A stretch of DNA of 45,836 nt from Halioglobus sp. (GTDB taxonomy: Bacteria; Pseudomonadota; Gammaproteobacteria; Pseudomonadales; Halieaceae): contig JABSPW010000007.1 of NCBI GenBank assembly GCA_013214285.1, positions 1 to 45,836 on the forward strand, read 5' to 3'. The notes under the pieces are model-generated. The model was not told where the DNA came from and made no database searches. It worked only from the letters and a program-made list of their open reading frames with translations. This document shows, piece by piece, positions 13,745 through 22,779 of the stretch. Each line of letters opens with the position of its first letter. Within the stretch, counting starts at the first letter, position 1. The position numbers and the translations under genes are program-made.

Positions 13745-15094
13745 ATGTCTGAGCTGGCAATTTCGGAAGAGGCACTCGAGGAGTTGCAGCCCATTGAGGT
13801 TGGGCCACTGGAGACTTGGCGATTTATCCGCCAAAGTTACCAGTACCCCTTGGAGCATGCTCAGGAGCTACAGAAACGGTACGGCAATGCCGTGATGCAA
13901 AAAATCGCTGGTCGGACGTATGTCAATCTCTATGGCGCCGATGCCCACCGACTCGCCTTGCTTAATGATGGAGAGGTGTTTTCAAACGCCAAAGCCTGGA
14001 ATCTGATTATTGGGCGCATCTTTCCCAACGGCCTGATGCTGAGGGACGGGGACGACCACCGCTATCATCGTCGCCTCATGCAAGCAGGCTTCAAGAACAA
14101 GGTGATGCAAGGCTATTTTCGGGACATGCTGCCGCAGGTGCAAGAAGCAATCGCCGCGTGGCCCATACGACCGGGTAAATCGTTGTTGGCGTATCCATTG
14201 TTCAAACGCATGACGCTGGATATGGCTGCGACTATTTTCCTCGGCATGGATCTGGGTGATGAAGCAGACCGCATCAATCAAGCCTTCGAAACCACAGTAG
14301 CGGCTTCGATGCCACGAATTCCAGTGGCGATTCCGGGCACGTTGCTGTGGCGCGGTATTCGTGCCCGCAAACAGATGTGCCACTTCTTTATGAAGCAAAT
14401 CCATAGTCGGCGTCATGGCTCAGGCAGGGATATGTTCACGTTGCTGTGCCAAGCAACAGATGAGGAGGGGAATCGCTATACTGATCAGGAGGTCATCGAT
14501 CATATGATTTTTCTCATGATGGCCGCTCATGATACCACCACCAGTGCATTGACCAGCATGACCTACGCCTTGGCACGGCACCCTGAATGGCAGCAGCGTT
14601 TGCTCGATGAGGTAGTCGGACTGGGCACAGGACCACTGCGTTATGAAGACCTGGACGCACTGCAGCATATTGAATGGGTGATGAAGGAAGCCCTGCGCAT
14701 GTACCCGCCCTTGTCGACATTGCCAAAATACAGCCTGAAGCCGTTTGAATTTGAGGGCGTTAAAATACCGGCCGATGCGATTGTCGTCACCTACCCGATC
14801 CATACGCACTACATGACCGACTACTGGCGTGAGCCACAGCAATTCGATCCGCTGCGTTTCAGCGATGAGCGCTTGGAACACAAAAATCATCCTTATTGCT
14901 GGGTGCCTTTCAGCGGGGGTGCTCATATGTGTATTGGGCTGCATTTCGCTATCATGCAGATTAAGCTGGTTATGTATCAGATGCTGCGAAGTTATCGGTG
15001 GTCAGTTCCAAAGGACTACAGAATGCCTGTGCAGCAATCTCCGATCTCGAAGCCCAGAGACAATTTGCCGGTCTTTTTCGAACACAGGGGTTAA
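13745..15094 (+). CDS. Cytochrome P450
   Basis: At 449 residues, it has all P450 landmarks: I-helix 'MAAHDTTTSAL' (about residues 259-269; His replaces the common Gly of A-G-x-D-T-T), ExxR 'KEALRMYPP' (Glu315, Arg318) and heme loop 'FSGGAHMCIG' (Cys396). No membrane anchor, so it is a soluble class I-type bacterial P450. No ferredoxin or ferredoxin reductase is nearby, so redox partners must be elsewhere. ATG 13745 fits AGGTG at 13731-13735 best; ATG 13736 and GTG 13733 are alternatives. A neighbour set of flavoenzymes and GSTs suggests hydroxylation of a hydrophobic compound. Confidence 0.95.
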   Translation: MSELAISEEALEELQPIEVGPLETWRFIRQSYQYPLEHAQELQKRYGNAVMQKIAGRTYVNLYGADAHRLALLNDGEVFSNAKAWNLIIGRIFPNGLMLRDGDDHRYHRRLMQAGFKNKVMQGYFRDMLPQVQEAIAAWPIRPGKSLLAYPLFKRMTLDMAATIFLGMDLGDEADRINQAFETTVAASMPRIPVAIPGTLLWRGIRARKQMCHFFMKQIHSRRHGSGRDMFTLLCQATDEEGNRYTDQEVIDHMIFLMMAAHDTTTSALTSMTYALARHPEWQQRLLDEVVGLGTGPLRYEDLDALQHIEWVMKEALRMYPPLSTLPKYSLKPFEFEGVKIPADAIVVTYPIHTHYMTDYWREPQQFDPLRFSDERLEHKNHPYCWVPFSGGAHMCIGLHFAIMQIKLVMYQMLRSYRWSVPKDYRMPVQQSPISKPRDNLPVFFEHRG

Positions 15095-15181
15095 GTTCGG
15101 CAAACAACGTGGTTTGGGGGACGGCCCTTTGGGCATGCCTGCGCGCACCCCTCGAAAGACAAACATAATGAGGGAAAATAT

Positions 15182-16921
15182 ATGTATGACATGGTAATTC
15201 GAAACGGTAGGGTGATCGATGGCAGTGGGTCACCGGCCCAGGTTGCAGATATTGCGCTTAAGAAAGGGCGCATTGCAGAAGTCGGTATGGGTCTTGGACC
15301 AGCTGAAAAGGATATCGATGCCAAGGGTTTACTTGTCACACCAGGTTGGGTCGATGTGCACACCCACTATGATGGCCAGGTTAGCTGGGATCCTGCGCTG
15401 ACACCGTCCAGTTGGAATGGCGTAACTACGGTCGTCATGGGTAACTGTGGTGTCGGCTTCGCGCCCGTCACACCCGGCAGAGAGGCGTACTTGATTCAGC
15501 TGATGGAAGGTGTAGAGGACATTCCCGGCGCAGCGCTCGCCGAGGGCATTCAGTGGAACTGGGAGACTTTTCCAGAGTATCTGGATGCGATTGAGGGCAT
15601 TCCTCATACCATCGATTTTGCTGCACAGGTGCCTCACGGCGCAGTGCGTACGTACGTTATGGGAGAACGCGGTGCTAATAATGAAAAGGCGAGTGAGGAC
15701 GATGTGGCTGCTATGGCCGCGATCGTTAAAGAGGGTTTGAAGGCGGGCGCGCTGGGATTCTCCACGACCCGTACCATACTGCACCGTGCCAAAGATGGCG
15801 AACTTGCTCCAGGCACTACCGCAGACAGGGAGGAACTGATTGGCATCGGGCGCAGTATGGGAGAGGTCGGCCACGGTGTGTTTGAAGTTGCGAGCGATCT
15901 CGCGCCGGAGGAGGGGGAGCTGGAATGGATGCGACAAATAGGCAGAGAAACGGGGCTGCCTGTGACGTTTGCCTGTCTGCAAAATAATGAAGACCCCGCG
16001 CAATGGAAACGACTCTTGTCTGCGGTGGAGGCCGACCGGGCTGAGGGCGGTACTTTGACGCCTCAAGTGGCGCAGCGGCCAGCCGGTGTGCTGTTTAGCT
16101 GGGAAAGCTCGGGGCACCCGTTCATTCTGCATGCCGCATACCAGCAAGTGGCCCACTTGCCACTCGCGGAACGTTTTGCGGCATTGAGTGAAGCAGGGCT
16201 GCGCCGGGATATTCTCGATAACCCGCCAGACCTGAGCGGCCTGCCGGCAGTATTCACGACTTCACTCACTGCCTGGGATAATATGTTCCCCCTGGGGAAT
16301 CCGATCGACTACGAGCCGGCCCCGGAGAAGAGTATTCGGGCGCAGGCAGCGGCGCGAGGCTGCAGCCCCGAGTCGATGGCTTACGATATCATGATGGAGC
16401 GGAAGGGAAGGGGCATCATCTATATGCCTCTGCTCGGTTATGCCGACGGTAATTTCGAGCCCCTGCGTGAGATGATGCTACATCCTAACGCAGTTTTCGG
16501 TCTGTCCGATGGCGGTGCACATTGCGGATTGATTTGCGACGCGAGCATGCCCACTTACCTGTTAACCCACTGGGCTCGGGATCGCAGCAGAGGCAAGCGC
16601 ATACCAATCGAACAGCTGGTGCACTGCCAGACACGGCGCAATGCAGAGTTTTATGGTATGTACGATCGTGGTTTGCTCGCGCCGGGCATGAAAGCGGATA
16701 TCAATATTATCGACTTTGACGGATTGACCATTCATCCGCCTGAAATGGTCTATGACCTACCCGCTGATGCCCGTCGTCTCGTGCAGCGGGTGGACGGGTA
16801 CAAAATGACGATTTGTAACGGGCAGATAATTCGTGAAGATGGCAAGGACACCGGCGCAATGCCGGGCAGGTTGGTCAGGGGTCCCCAGGCTGAACCCAGG
16901 CAGGCCGCCGTGGCCTCGTAG
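15182..16921 (+). CDS. D-aminoacylase-like amidohydrolase
   Basis: At 579 residues, it belongs to the amidohydrolase superfamily, N-acyl-D-amino-acid deacylase branch. Metal motif 'DVHTHYDGQ' (His60, His62), bridging Cys89 in 'GNCGVGFAP', the family 'GALGFSTTR' loop and catalytic Asp near residue 443 in 'SDGGAHCG'. The C-terminal 'GLLAPGMKADINIIDFD' closes the small beta-sandwich. ATG 15182 has AGGGA at 15171-15175. It follows the P450 gene by 87 bases on the same strand and may be co-transcribed. The actual substrate (amide, cyclic imide or lactone) cannot be told from sequence. Confidence 0.92.
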   Translation: MYDMVIRNGRVIDGSGSPAQVADIALKKGRIAEVGMGLGPAEKDIDAKGLLVTPGWVDVHTHYDGQVSWDPALTPSSWNGVTTVVMGNCGVGFAPVTPGREAYLIQLMEGVEDIPGAALAEGIQWNWETFPEYLDAIEGIPHTIDFAAQVPHGAVRTYVMGERGANNEKASEDDVAAMAAIVKEGLKAGALGFSTTRTILHRAKDGELAPGTTADREELIGIGRSMGEVGHGVFEVASDLAPEEGELEWMRQIGRETGLPVTFACLQNNEDPAQWKRLLSAVEADRAEGGTLTPQVAQRPAGVLFSWESSGHPFILHAAYQQVAHLPLAERFAALSEAGLRRDILDNPPDLSGLPAVFTTSLTAWDNMFPLGNPIDYEPAPEKSIRAQAAARGCSPESMAYDIMMERKGRGIIYMPLLGYADGNFEPLREMMLHPNAVFGLSDGGAHCGLICDASMPTYLLTHWARDRSRGKRIPIEQLVHCQTRRNAEFYGMYDRGLLAPGMKADINIIDFDGLTIHPPEMVYDLPADARRLVQRVDGYKMTICNGQIIREDGKDTGAMPGRLVRGPQAEPRQAAVAS

Positions 16922-17841
16922 GGGGCAATCTGCACAGCGTTGCAGGCGTTGTGGAACCCTTTAGGTGGCAATCCGCTGCGCGGTGGATGTCATCATGCGT
17001 GAAAAGCGTGGTTGTGGCTGCCGCAACGCCATGTTTGACCACGACTACAGGGGCAGACGTTTGCGGCTCATTCTGCAGGGTACTGTCTGTCCATCATGCC
17101 GTTAGAGCGTGCTGCGTGCGGTTAGAGTAGTTCCTGGTGCTGTTTGCGACACGATGCGAGAGCGACTGGGGGAAGCGTAAACGTGAAGCCACAGGACGCG
17201 ACGGGTCAAGTAGCGCTGTATGGTCGAGACGGCTCCTCGGCCAAACTGGGGTAAATTCATGTCGGCTCGTCGCAGGTGACGCGGCATCGCCACCACATAA
17301 TAAGCACGATATTTAACATAATATATATTATACGCAGTATATGTAAGCGGTTTTTAGTAATGTCACTTTGGACGAACAACTAATGTTGTAAAGAACCGTG
17401 CCTCAAAGTGTGAATTTCTAAGAAAACTTATAAATTGAGCGTACAGACCTACACGCCCCCTATCCTCGATACATGTGCGAGATTTGATGTAGACAGCGGA
17501 AGTTGCTGCGACGCTAATTACTTGGAAGCCTAATTATTCAGATATCGATTGTTCTGCGCCCAGGAAAGCACCTTAATAATGCCCTTTATGGAAGAGCGAG
17601 TTTCTGGACGCTTGGAGACATCTCCTGTTTAACGAGTTGCGCGACTCATAAACGGAGAGATTAATCATTAATCTCCCATAATTAGTCTCTATTAGGGTCG
17701 TTATTTTTCTCGTTTTACAAACCTCGCTAATAACCTGGACCGCGATAAATGGTTATCTGCAGTCCGTTGTTAGTAATCGTTCAAGAGCAAACGTCGCCTT
17801 TATCCTGCTTAAACCTCGCCTGACATCGAACTTTGTAAACT
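16922..17841. other. 920-bp region without a supported gene
   Basis: This gap lies between the 3' ends of two convergent genes. No convincing gene was found on either strand; short open frames lack ribosome-binding sites and recognisable motifs. The right half (17300-17840) is distinctly AT-rich and contains an AT-palindromic run near 17320-17340 and a perfect 19-bp palindrome (17657-17675). It may be decayed DNA bordering the broken-gene zone to the right. Confidence 0.6.
17657..17675. repeat. 19-bp perfect palindrome
   Basis: GAGATTAATCATTAATCTC has 9-bp arms around a single central base. It is not followed by a T-run and lies far from any gene start, so neither terminator nor operator is an easy reading. 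Confidence 0.6.
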
Positions 17842-18945
17842 TTATTTTAACAGCTGCGCGGTAAGATCATTGTTAGGATATGGCAATTCGTCTACGAGCC
17901 ACGCCATTGATCTGCCTGATTTGAATACCTGATTCAAATCTATCTCTATATAATTCGTGCGGTTCGAATAGCTCGCTATCTTCATGCGATTATTCTCAAG
18001 ATCCTTTAGATTTACCCACTGCGTATAATCAGAGACAATCTGCTTATCAACGGTAGTCCTGGATACGCCTTTTGGTATATCTACGTTGTTCAGTAAATGT
18101 GCCATCAATTGCACGGCATCGGCGCTACCATCAGGCTGATAGGCGAAATAGGTTAGGTAGGTCGCTCGCACAAAGCGACTCGGTGGGGTGTAATCTGCTG
18201 ATAGCCCAATCAATCCTCCGCCCTGCCCAATTTCCGTAACATTAGTTCCGTCCACAACGATCGAAGTTGTTGCTGTATCTGTCAGCGACAGATAGTTGCG
18301 AACATTATTCGTATGCCAGTCATACGTTGGAGCATTTGTCAGCACCTTCGCCACGTTGTCGTGGATGACCATTTGGCCTTGAACAAACTCTACAATGATG
18401 CTGTCACCGCTGCGATCGGTCAAAACAAAATGCAACCATGGTGGTGTTGGCGAGCCTTTGACTTCACTGGGGTTGTACCAGACTTTATAGTTTGGCAACG
18501 CTGCTCTTAGGTCTTTTACCGTGCTATACATGCCAAGAACCAAGCTTCCAAAGTTTATAATTGAGACATACTCCTCGTCTTGAGGGGTTACTTTTTGATA
18601 TTCAGTAAAGCCGGGTAAAAAATTCCCACTGAGGCCCAACCCAGCTTCATTTTGCCCTTCGAGAATCGCTGGAGACCCCTGTATAACCGCTGGATAAATA
18701 CCGACAAACGCGTACTTGCTAGACAAGGTTTTTGATGGCAAGTCGAGAAAATCAGGGGCGCTAACTAATACAGGGCTACCTTGAGGCTGAGACATTAGCG
18801 TCCATTGCATATCAACCGCCCACTCCATTGTGCGACCAGCGATAACCGTACCATCTTTCGCTTTAAGGTTAATCGCCGTGCACGCGTCTGCTAACGGCGC
18901 GAAGGTAATGGCTAACGCCACGATGCTACCTAGAAATTTTTTCAT
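17842..18945 (-). CDS. Secreted choloylglycine hydrolase / penicillin V acylase family Ntn hydrolase
   Basis: At 367 residues, it has a signal peptide ('FLGSIVALAITFAPLADA') and then Cys, the N-terminal nucleophile exposed after processing. 'CTAINLKAKDGTVIAGRTMEW' (split) gives Cys1, Arg17 and Glu20, where many members have Asp. Later landmarks are 'NFGSLVLGMY', 'LTNAPTYDWHTNN' (Asn) and 'PPSRFVR' (Arg). Gram-negative members cleave penicillin V, bile-salt conjugates or acyl-homoserine lactones; the substrate here is undetermined. ATG 18945 puts the signal peptide at the N-terminus. A promoter is visible at 18984-19011. Its periplasmic location suggests action on an external amide. Confidence 0.9.
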   Translation of the reverse strand: MKKFLGSIVALAITFAPLADACTAINLKAKDGTVIAGRTMEWAVDMQWTLMSQPQGSPVLVSAPDFLDLPSKTLSSKYAFVGIYPAVIQGSPAILEGQNEAGLGLSGNFLPGFTEYQKVTPQDEEYVSIINFGSLVLGMYSTVKDLRAALPNYKVWYNPSEVKGSPTPPWLHFVLTDRSGDSIIVEFVQGQMVIHDNVAKVLTNAPTYDWHTNNVRNYLSLTDTATTSIVVDGTNVTEIGQGGGLIGLSADYTPPSRFVRATYLTYFAYQPDGSADAVQLMAHLLNNVDIPKGVSRTTVDKQIVSDYTQWVNLKDLENNRMKIASYSNRTNYIEIDLNQVFKSGRSMAWLVDELPYPNNDLTAQLLK

Positions 18946-18983
18946 AAGACATCCACCCACCCGTTGTTGGTCAATTATCAATC

Positions 18984-19011
18984 AATACACCCCGTTATAC
19001 ATTTGTGTCAA
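18984..19011 (-). promoter_or_regulatory. Sigma-70-type promoter of the Ntn hydrolase gene
   Basis: On the minus strand, TTGACA (19011-19006) and TGTATT (18989-18984) are 16 bp apart. The predicted transcription start is about 32 bases before ATG 18945. Confidence 0.6.
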
Positions 19012-19097
19012 ATTATTGCAACGATGAATTTCGTGACCGCCCAGCATGTAGCACGCTATGACGGCATCGTCCGGCGCGCTTCTACCACGTATCGACT

Positions 19098-19948
19098 TTG
19101 GTCTCGTTAATTGGCCAGATAGATATACACCACCTTCTGCCAGGGCGGGTACCTCGTTCGATGCGTTGTCCCGCATTATTTCCTCCCCCCACCCTCCTCC
19201 AAAGCACGGACGATGTCGCCATTGTAGTCGATAGAGACCAGCGCGTGCTCTATAGCAGCGCACCGGCAGACACACCCGGGATCGGTCAGGGTATCGCTGA
19301 GTGGCTCAACTCGAACGCCCATGAGGGCCTCAGGGAGCACATCGAGACAATCTTGGAGGGCGGCCCCGTCTCTGTATTGGAGGCACCGCTGGATAGCCGG
19401 GAGCGGCAATGTCAGATTCGGCTGAATCCCCTGGGGACGACAGAAAACATCCTCGCGGTGGCGTTGTGGTGCCGTGATATCAGCGACTCGCGAGCTGAGC
19501 GCGCGATGCGCGGCGACGATCTCCAAAGGCTGCGGGCGTCCGAACAACGGTTTCGAACCCTTATTGAGCGAACCTGAAGCCATCGTTATCCTCGACCCAG
19601 AAACCGGCCATTTCATCGACGCTAATGGCAACGCACTGCGCCTGTTTGGCATGAGCCGGCAACAGCTGTTCCAGCACAGTCCGGTGACACTCAGTCCCGC
19701 GCGCCAGCCAGACGCAGCACTATCCAGCGAGGGCGCACGCGAAGTTATCAATGAGGCGCTCCAGAACCAGCTCCATCAGGCACACAAAATGGAGGCACTT
19801 GGCCAGCTGACCGGCGGCGTCGCGCACGATTTCAATAACCTGCTGACCGTCATTCAGGGCAATCTCGAGCTCATGAAAATCTCACCGCTGGAGAGTGACC
19901 GGGTTCTCGCAGTAGCGCGCCAGGCCACCGAACGGGCTAGAGCGTCCG
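19098..19948 (+). pseudogene. Broken PAS sensor histidine kinase
   Basis: The first frame (to TGA 19575-19577) encodes a PAS-like segment ('VAIVVDRDQRVLYSS') and a linker ending '[14 protein letters not shown]'. A frameshift near 19573 continues into a second PAS ('[18 protein letters not shown]') and a dimerisation/phosphoacceptor domain, '[20 protein letters not shown]', with the conserved His. Homology stops after '[11 protein letters not shown]' near 19945, before the ATPase domain, where the IS91-like remnant begins. With a frameshift and no catalytic domain, it cannot work as a kinase. The 5' start is uncertain. Confidence 0.85.
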
Positions 19949-20916
19949 ACTATTGTAGGCACAGGGGTTGCACCTGGTTATCCATAGTCGGTGGGTGTGA
20001 CTAGGCCTGCTCGAACATAACCAATCGGCTGGATACTTCGGATGTTCCCCGCCAGAGCTCACGGCCGCACTGTGTTTGACTTCAACTCTATCGTAGTCGA
20101 ACAGCATGCTGTCGCCAGGCAAGGGTGCCCTTGGTCACGTCACCTATGAACGCCATCGCCCAGAGCAAACTCTGCTCTACCAACTTCTAGAGAAACACTA
20201 CCCCGCCCTGGTTGAGCAATTGGAAGTCCAGGGTAAAAACCTAGCGACTCATGTCCATCGAGAGTTCGAAGCGTACCTAAAATGCGGTCGTCTCGAACAT
20301 GGCTAGCTCCGGGTACGCTGCGACAAATGCCACTTCGAGCGACTGGTAGCGTTCTCCTGCAAGAAGCGGGGATTCTGTTTGAGTTGCGGCGCACGTCGCA
20401 TGGCCGAGACTGCCGCCCTGCTGGCGGATGAAGTCTTTCCCGATGTGCCATTACGCCAATGGGTCATCAGCTTCCCCTTTCCCCTGCGTTATCTGTTTGC
20501 GGCCTATCCCCAGGCCATGGGCAAGGTGCTGGGCATCGTTTACCGGACGATCTCCACCCACACCATCCAACGGACCGGCTCAATGAACAGGGTTTTCATC
20601 CCGCCCGCCTCAGCCAGTTTTTCGCTGTCGAGACCATGAACTTAGCCAGTTGCTCGATTCACCGCCGCAATTGCCTGGGCGTACCGACGGCACGACTCGG
20701 TGCTCAACCTTCGTTAGAGGCCTCTTGGCGCGGCCCTATCGGGTCGCCGTCCGCCTGCTCCAGCTTCAGTCAAATCTCGTAACTCACTCCCATGAAGAAT
20801 CTAAACAGACTCACGTCATTGGTCAGTGCCAACTGCTGGGCTTAGGCCTCGTCGGACGCAACGCTATGCGCTTCTTTGCCATCAACCAGAGTCGGACGGC
20901 ATGGCTACGCATTTAG
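19945..20916 (+). mobile_element. Degraded IS91-family insertion sequence remnant
   Basis: The kinase pseudogene is cut at about 19945, and a broken IS91-type transposase follows. A short inverted repeat (CGACTAT/ATAGTCG, about 19948-19991) marks the left side, and is a possible end structure. The right boundary is unclear; after ~20575 the sequence has no recognisable transposase core. The Y2/HUH catalytic domain is absent, so the element is dead. Confidence 0.6.
20106..20575 (+). pseudogene. IS91-family transposase, N-terminal fragment with nonsense codon
   Basis: The frame encodes the N-terminal region of IS91-like transposases: 'YERHRPEQTLLYQLLEKHYPA', then TAG at 20304-20306, then in the same frame the zinc-binding domain 'RCDKCHFERLVAFSCKKRGF' followed by 'CLSCGARRMAETAALL', and 'RQWVISFPFPLRYLFAAYPQ'. 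Homology ends at 'VYRTISTH'. The nonsense codon replaces an aromatic residue before the first Cys pair, and the HUH/Y2 nuclease domain is missing. Confidence 0.87.
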
Positions 20917-21306
20917 TTGGCATCATGCCAAAGCCAAAATCTCAAGCGTCAGACCTTAGATTTTTAAAGAATGCTTGGGAAAGGCGGCGGATAAGTAACT
21001 GAATTTATTCAAAATATTTTATATCTATTGCGTAGTTGTTTAGTTGGCCGTTCACTATCGACCCCATGGCCCTTGTGTGCAGTTCGCCCTTCACTGACAG
21101 GGAAACTCACCGGAAGCACTGAATGGGGTTTTCGCTTGGTTGACCCCATCGACAGGCTTACAAACAGCCGCTTGCGGCGTGCGGGTAGCTGCGCACTGCT
21201 GCAACTGCCGGGACTCGACTTTTTACAAATACATCCTTATGGTCAGATTCCCGGGTCAGGCTCGGAACTCACATGCCATCAACATCACATACACAGGAGA
21301 ACACCG
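20917..21306. other. 390-bp intergenic region
   Basis: No gene is supported here. The part 20990-21040 is AT-rich and could contain the promoter for the lipocalin-like gene. An open frame runs through in phase with that gene from about 21028 but lacks coding character and a ribosome-binding site. Confidence 0.5.
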
Positions 21307-22428
21307 ATGCCCATCAGCTCGATGGACGAAACCCTCGCCCACCAGACTTCAGAGACCTTCGATCGCGTTGCTACGTCGGATAGAAACTTTTACGACCGCT
21401 TTTACTTCAACCTGCATCAAAAGTCCGGCGACATGTTTATTGTACTTGGCATCGGCCAATATCCGAATCTGGGCACCACCGACGCATTCGCGTTACTGGT
21501 GAGGGATGGGAAGCAGCATGTCTTGCGTGCATCGAGAGAGCTTGGCATCGACCGCTCTGATACCCGCGTCGGTCCTTTCGCCGTAGAAGTAGTCGAGCCA
21601 TTGCAGTCTTTACGTTTTTATTGTGATGATAATGAACACGATATAAATTTCGATGTGACCTTTCGAGGGCATGGGCCAGCGGTAGAAGAGCCGCGTACAT
21701 TCATGCGTAAAGGTGCAAGAGTGACAATGGATACCTCTCGGTATACACAGATAGGACGTTGGGAAGGTAGTATTAATTTCAAGGGCGAGACCGTGGTCGT
21801 TAAACCTGATGAATGGGTCGGTATTCGTGACCACTCTTGGGGTATTCGGCCGGTGGGAGAAGCTGAGCCATTGGGCATTCGCATCAATGAATACGTCGAC
21901 ACCTACGGCTTTTTCCACATCTTTGTGCCTATGCAGTTCGAGGATTTCCAGCTCAAGGTATTTATAGAGGAAAATGCAGACGGCAGCTTGATCGTTGAAG
22001 AATGCATTAAGGTCGACAGTCATGCAAAAGGTGGCGCCATTCACCAGTTGGGTAAACCTTCGCACTCTATCCAGTACGTCAGTGGCTCAAGAGAGCTGGC
22101 CTCAGGTGAATTACAATTCGATGACGAAAACGGCGCCCCACTGACTGTGCGTTTTGAAGCCCTAAATTGTGCTTGTCTGGCGGCAGGAACTGGTTATGTG
22201 GCCACACCTGAATGGACACACGGCGCGTACCAGGGCAGATTCAAGTTAGAGGCCGTAGAATTTGCTGTCAGCAACGCGGCACAACGGGGTGCACTAGGCC
22301 CTCTGTACGAACATATCGGGCGCTTTAAACTAAGCACTGGCGAGATAGGCTACGGCATGTTCGAAAACCTCTCGGTGGGCCACCACTTCAAATACGGTTT
22401 CGACTCTTTTGAAGCGGTAGCGCCCTGA
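21307..22428 (+). CDS. CrtC/AttH-like lipocalin-fold protein
   Basis: At 373 residues, it has no signal peptide. 'IGRWEGSINFKGETVVV', 'WVGIRDHSWGIRP' and 'YQGRFKLEAVEF' resemble the two-barrel lipocalin-like proteins of the hydroxyneurosporene-dehydratase (CrtC)/AttH type, also seen as DUF7064/7065 proteins. The 'RDHSWG' motif is the clearest marker. Members bind or hydrate hydrophobic molecules. ATG 21307 has AGGAGA at 21295-21300. The fold call is moderate; the substrate is unknown. A broken SDR gene follows 24 bases downstream. Confidence 0.72.
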   Translation: MPISSMDETLAHQTSETFDRVATSDRNFYDRFYFNLHQKSGDMFIVLGIGQYPNLGTTDAFALLVRDGKQHVLRASRELGIDRSDTRVGPFAVEVVEPLQSLRFYCDDNEHDINFDVTFRGHGPAVEEPRTFMRKGARVTMDTSRYTQIGRWEGSINFKGETVVVKPDEWVGIRDHSWGIRPVGEAEPLGIRINEYVDTYGFFHIFVPMQFEDFQLKVFIEENADGSLIVEECIKVDSHAKGGAIHQLGKPSHSIQYVSGSRELASGELQFDDENGAPLTVRFEALNCACLAAGTGYVATPEWTHGAYQGRFKLEAVEFAVSNAAQRGALGPLYEHIGRFKLSTGEIGYGMFENLSVGHHFKYGFDSFEAVAP

Positions 22429-22452
22429 GCGCCTGGCCGAGGTAGCGATACA

Positions 22453-22604
22453 ATGAAAAAAAAACGATAGTGATTACCGGCATCACCAACGGGATCGGTG
22501 GCGTTACTGCGCTGGAACGCGTCCGACAAGGGCCATCGTATTTTCTGGCCAATCGCAATCGCGCCAAGTTAGAGGTGACGTATTGGCACGTGACCGGAGC
22601 CTGA
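22453..22604 (+). pseudogene. Short-chain dehydrogenase (SDR) remnant
   Basis: An ATG at 22453 is followed by nine A's and then, one frame off, 'TIVITGITNGIGGVTALE', the Rossmann TGxxxGIG cofactor motif of SDR enzymes, and 'LANRNRAKLEVT'. It stops at 22602-22604 after ~50 codons; SDRs need ~250 residues. An indel in the A-run disrupts the start, and most of the gene is deleted. Confidence 0.75.
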
Positions 22605-22779
22605 GCTTCGAGGGAATACAATTGCGCGGGATATGAATGAGAGGCTTCCATTGGAAGTGGCCTAAAAGTTGTCGGTCATCGCAGCTACCTCTATCCACAA
22701 GCTGCGCATAATTTTTTTATGTTAAATATCTAACGGCCTGGCATAGATTGCGTAATATTGCATTGCCCGCGTGATGCGC
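22605..22779. other. Intergenic remainder after the SDR remnant
   Basis: No gene is seen. The stretch separates the SDR remnant from the converging antiporter gene and is AT-rich around 22710-22740. Confidence 0.4.

Noticed and set aside
15329..16156. Long minus-strand open frame (275 codons) inside the amidohydrolase gene
   Set aside because: It is antisense to a gene with clear catalytic motifs, has no recognisable domain or ribosome-binding site, and is a by-product of codon use.
21028..21306. N-terminal extension of the lipocalin-like protein
   Set aside because: The frame is open, but a good ribosome-binding site lies directly before ATG 21307 and the extension lacks coding character.
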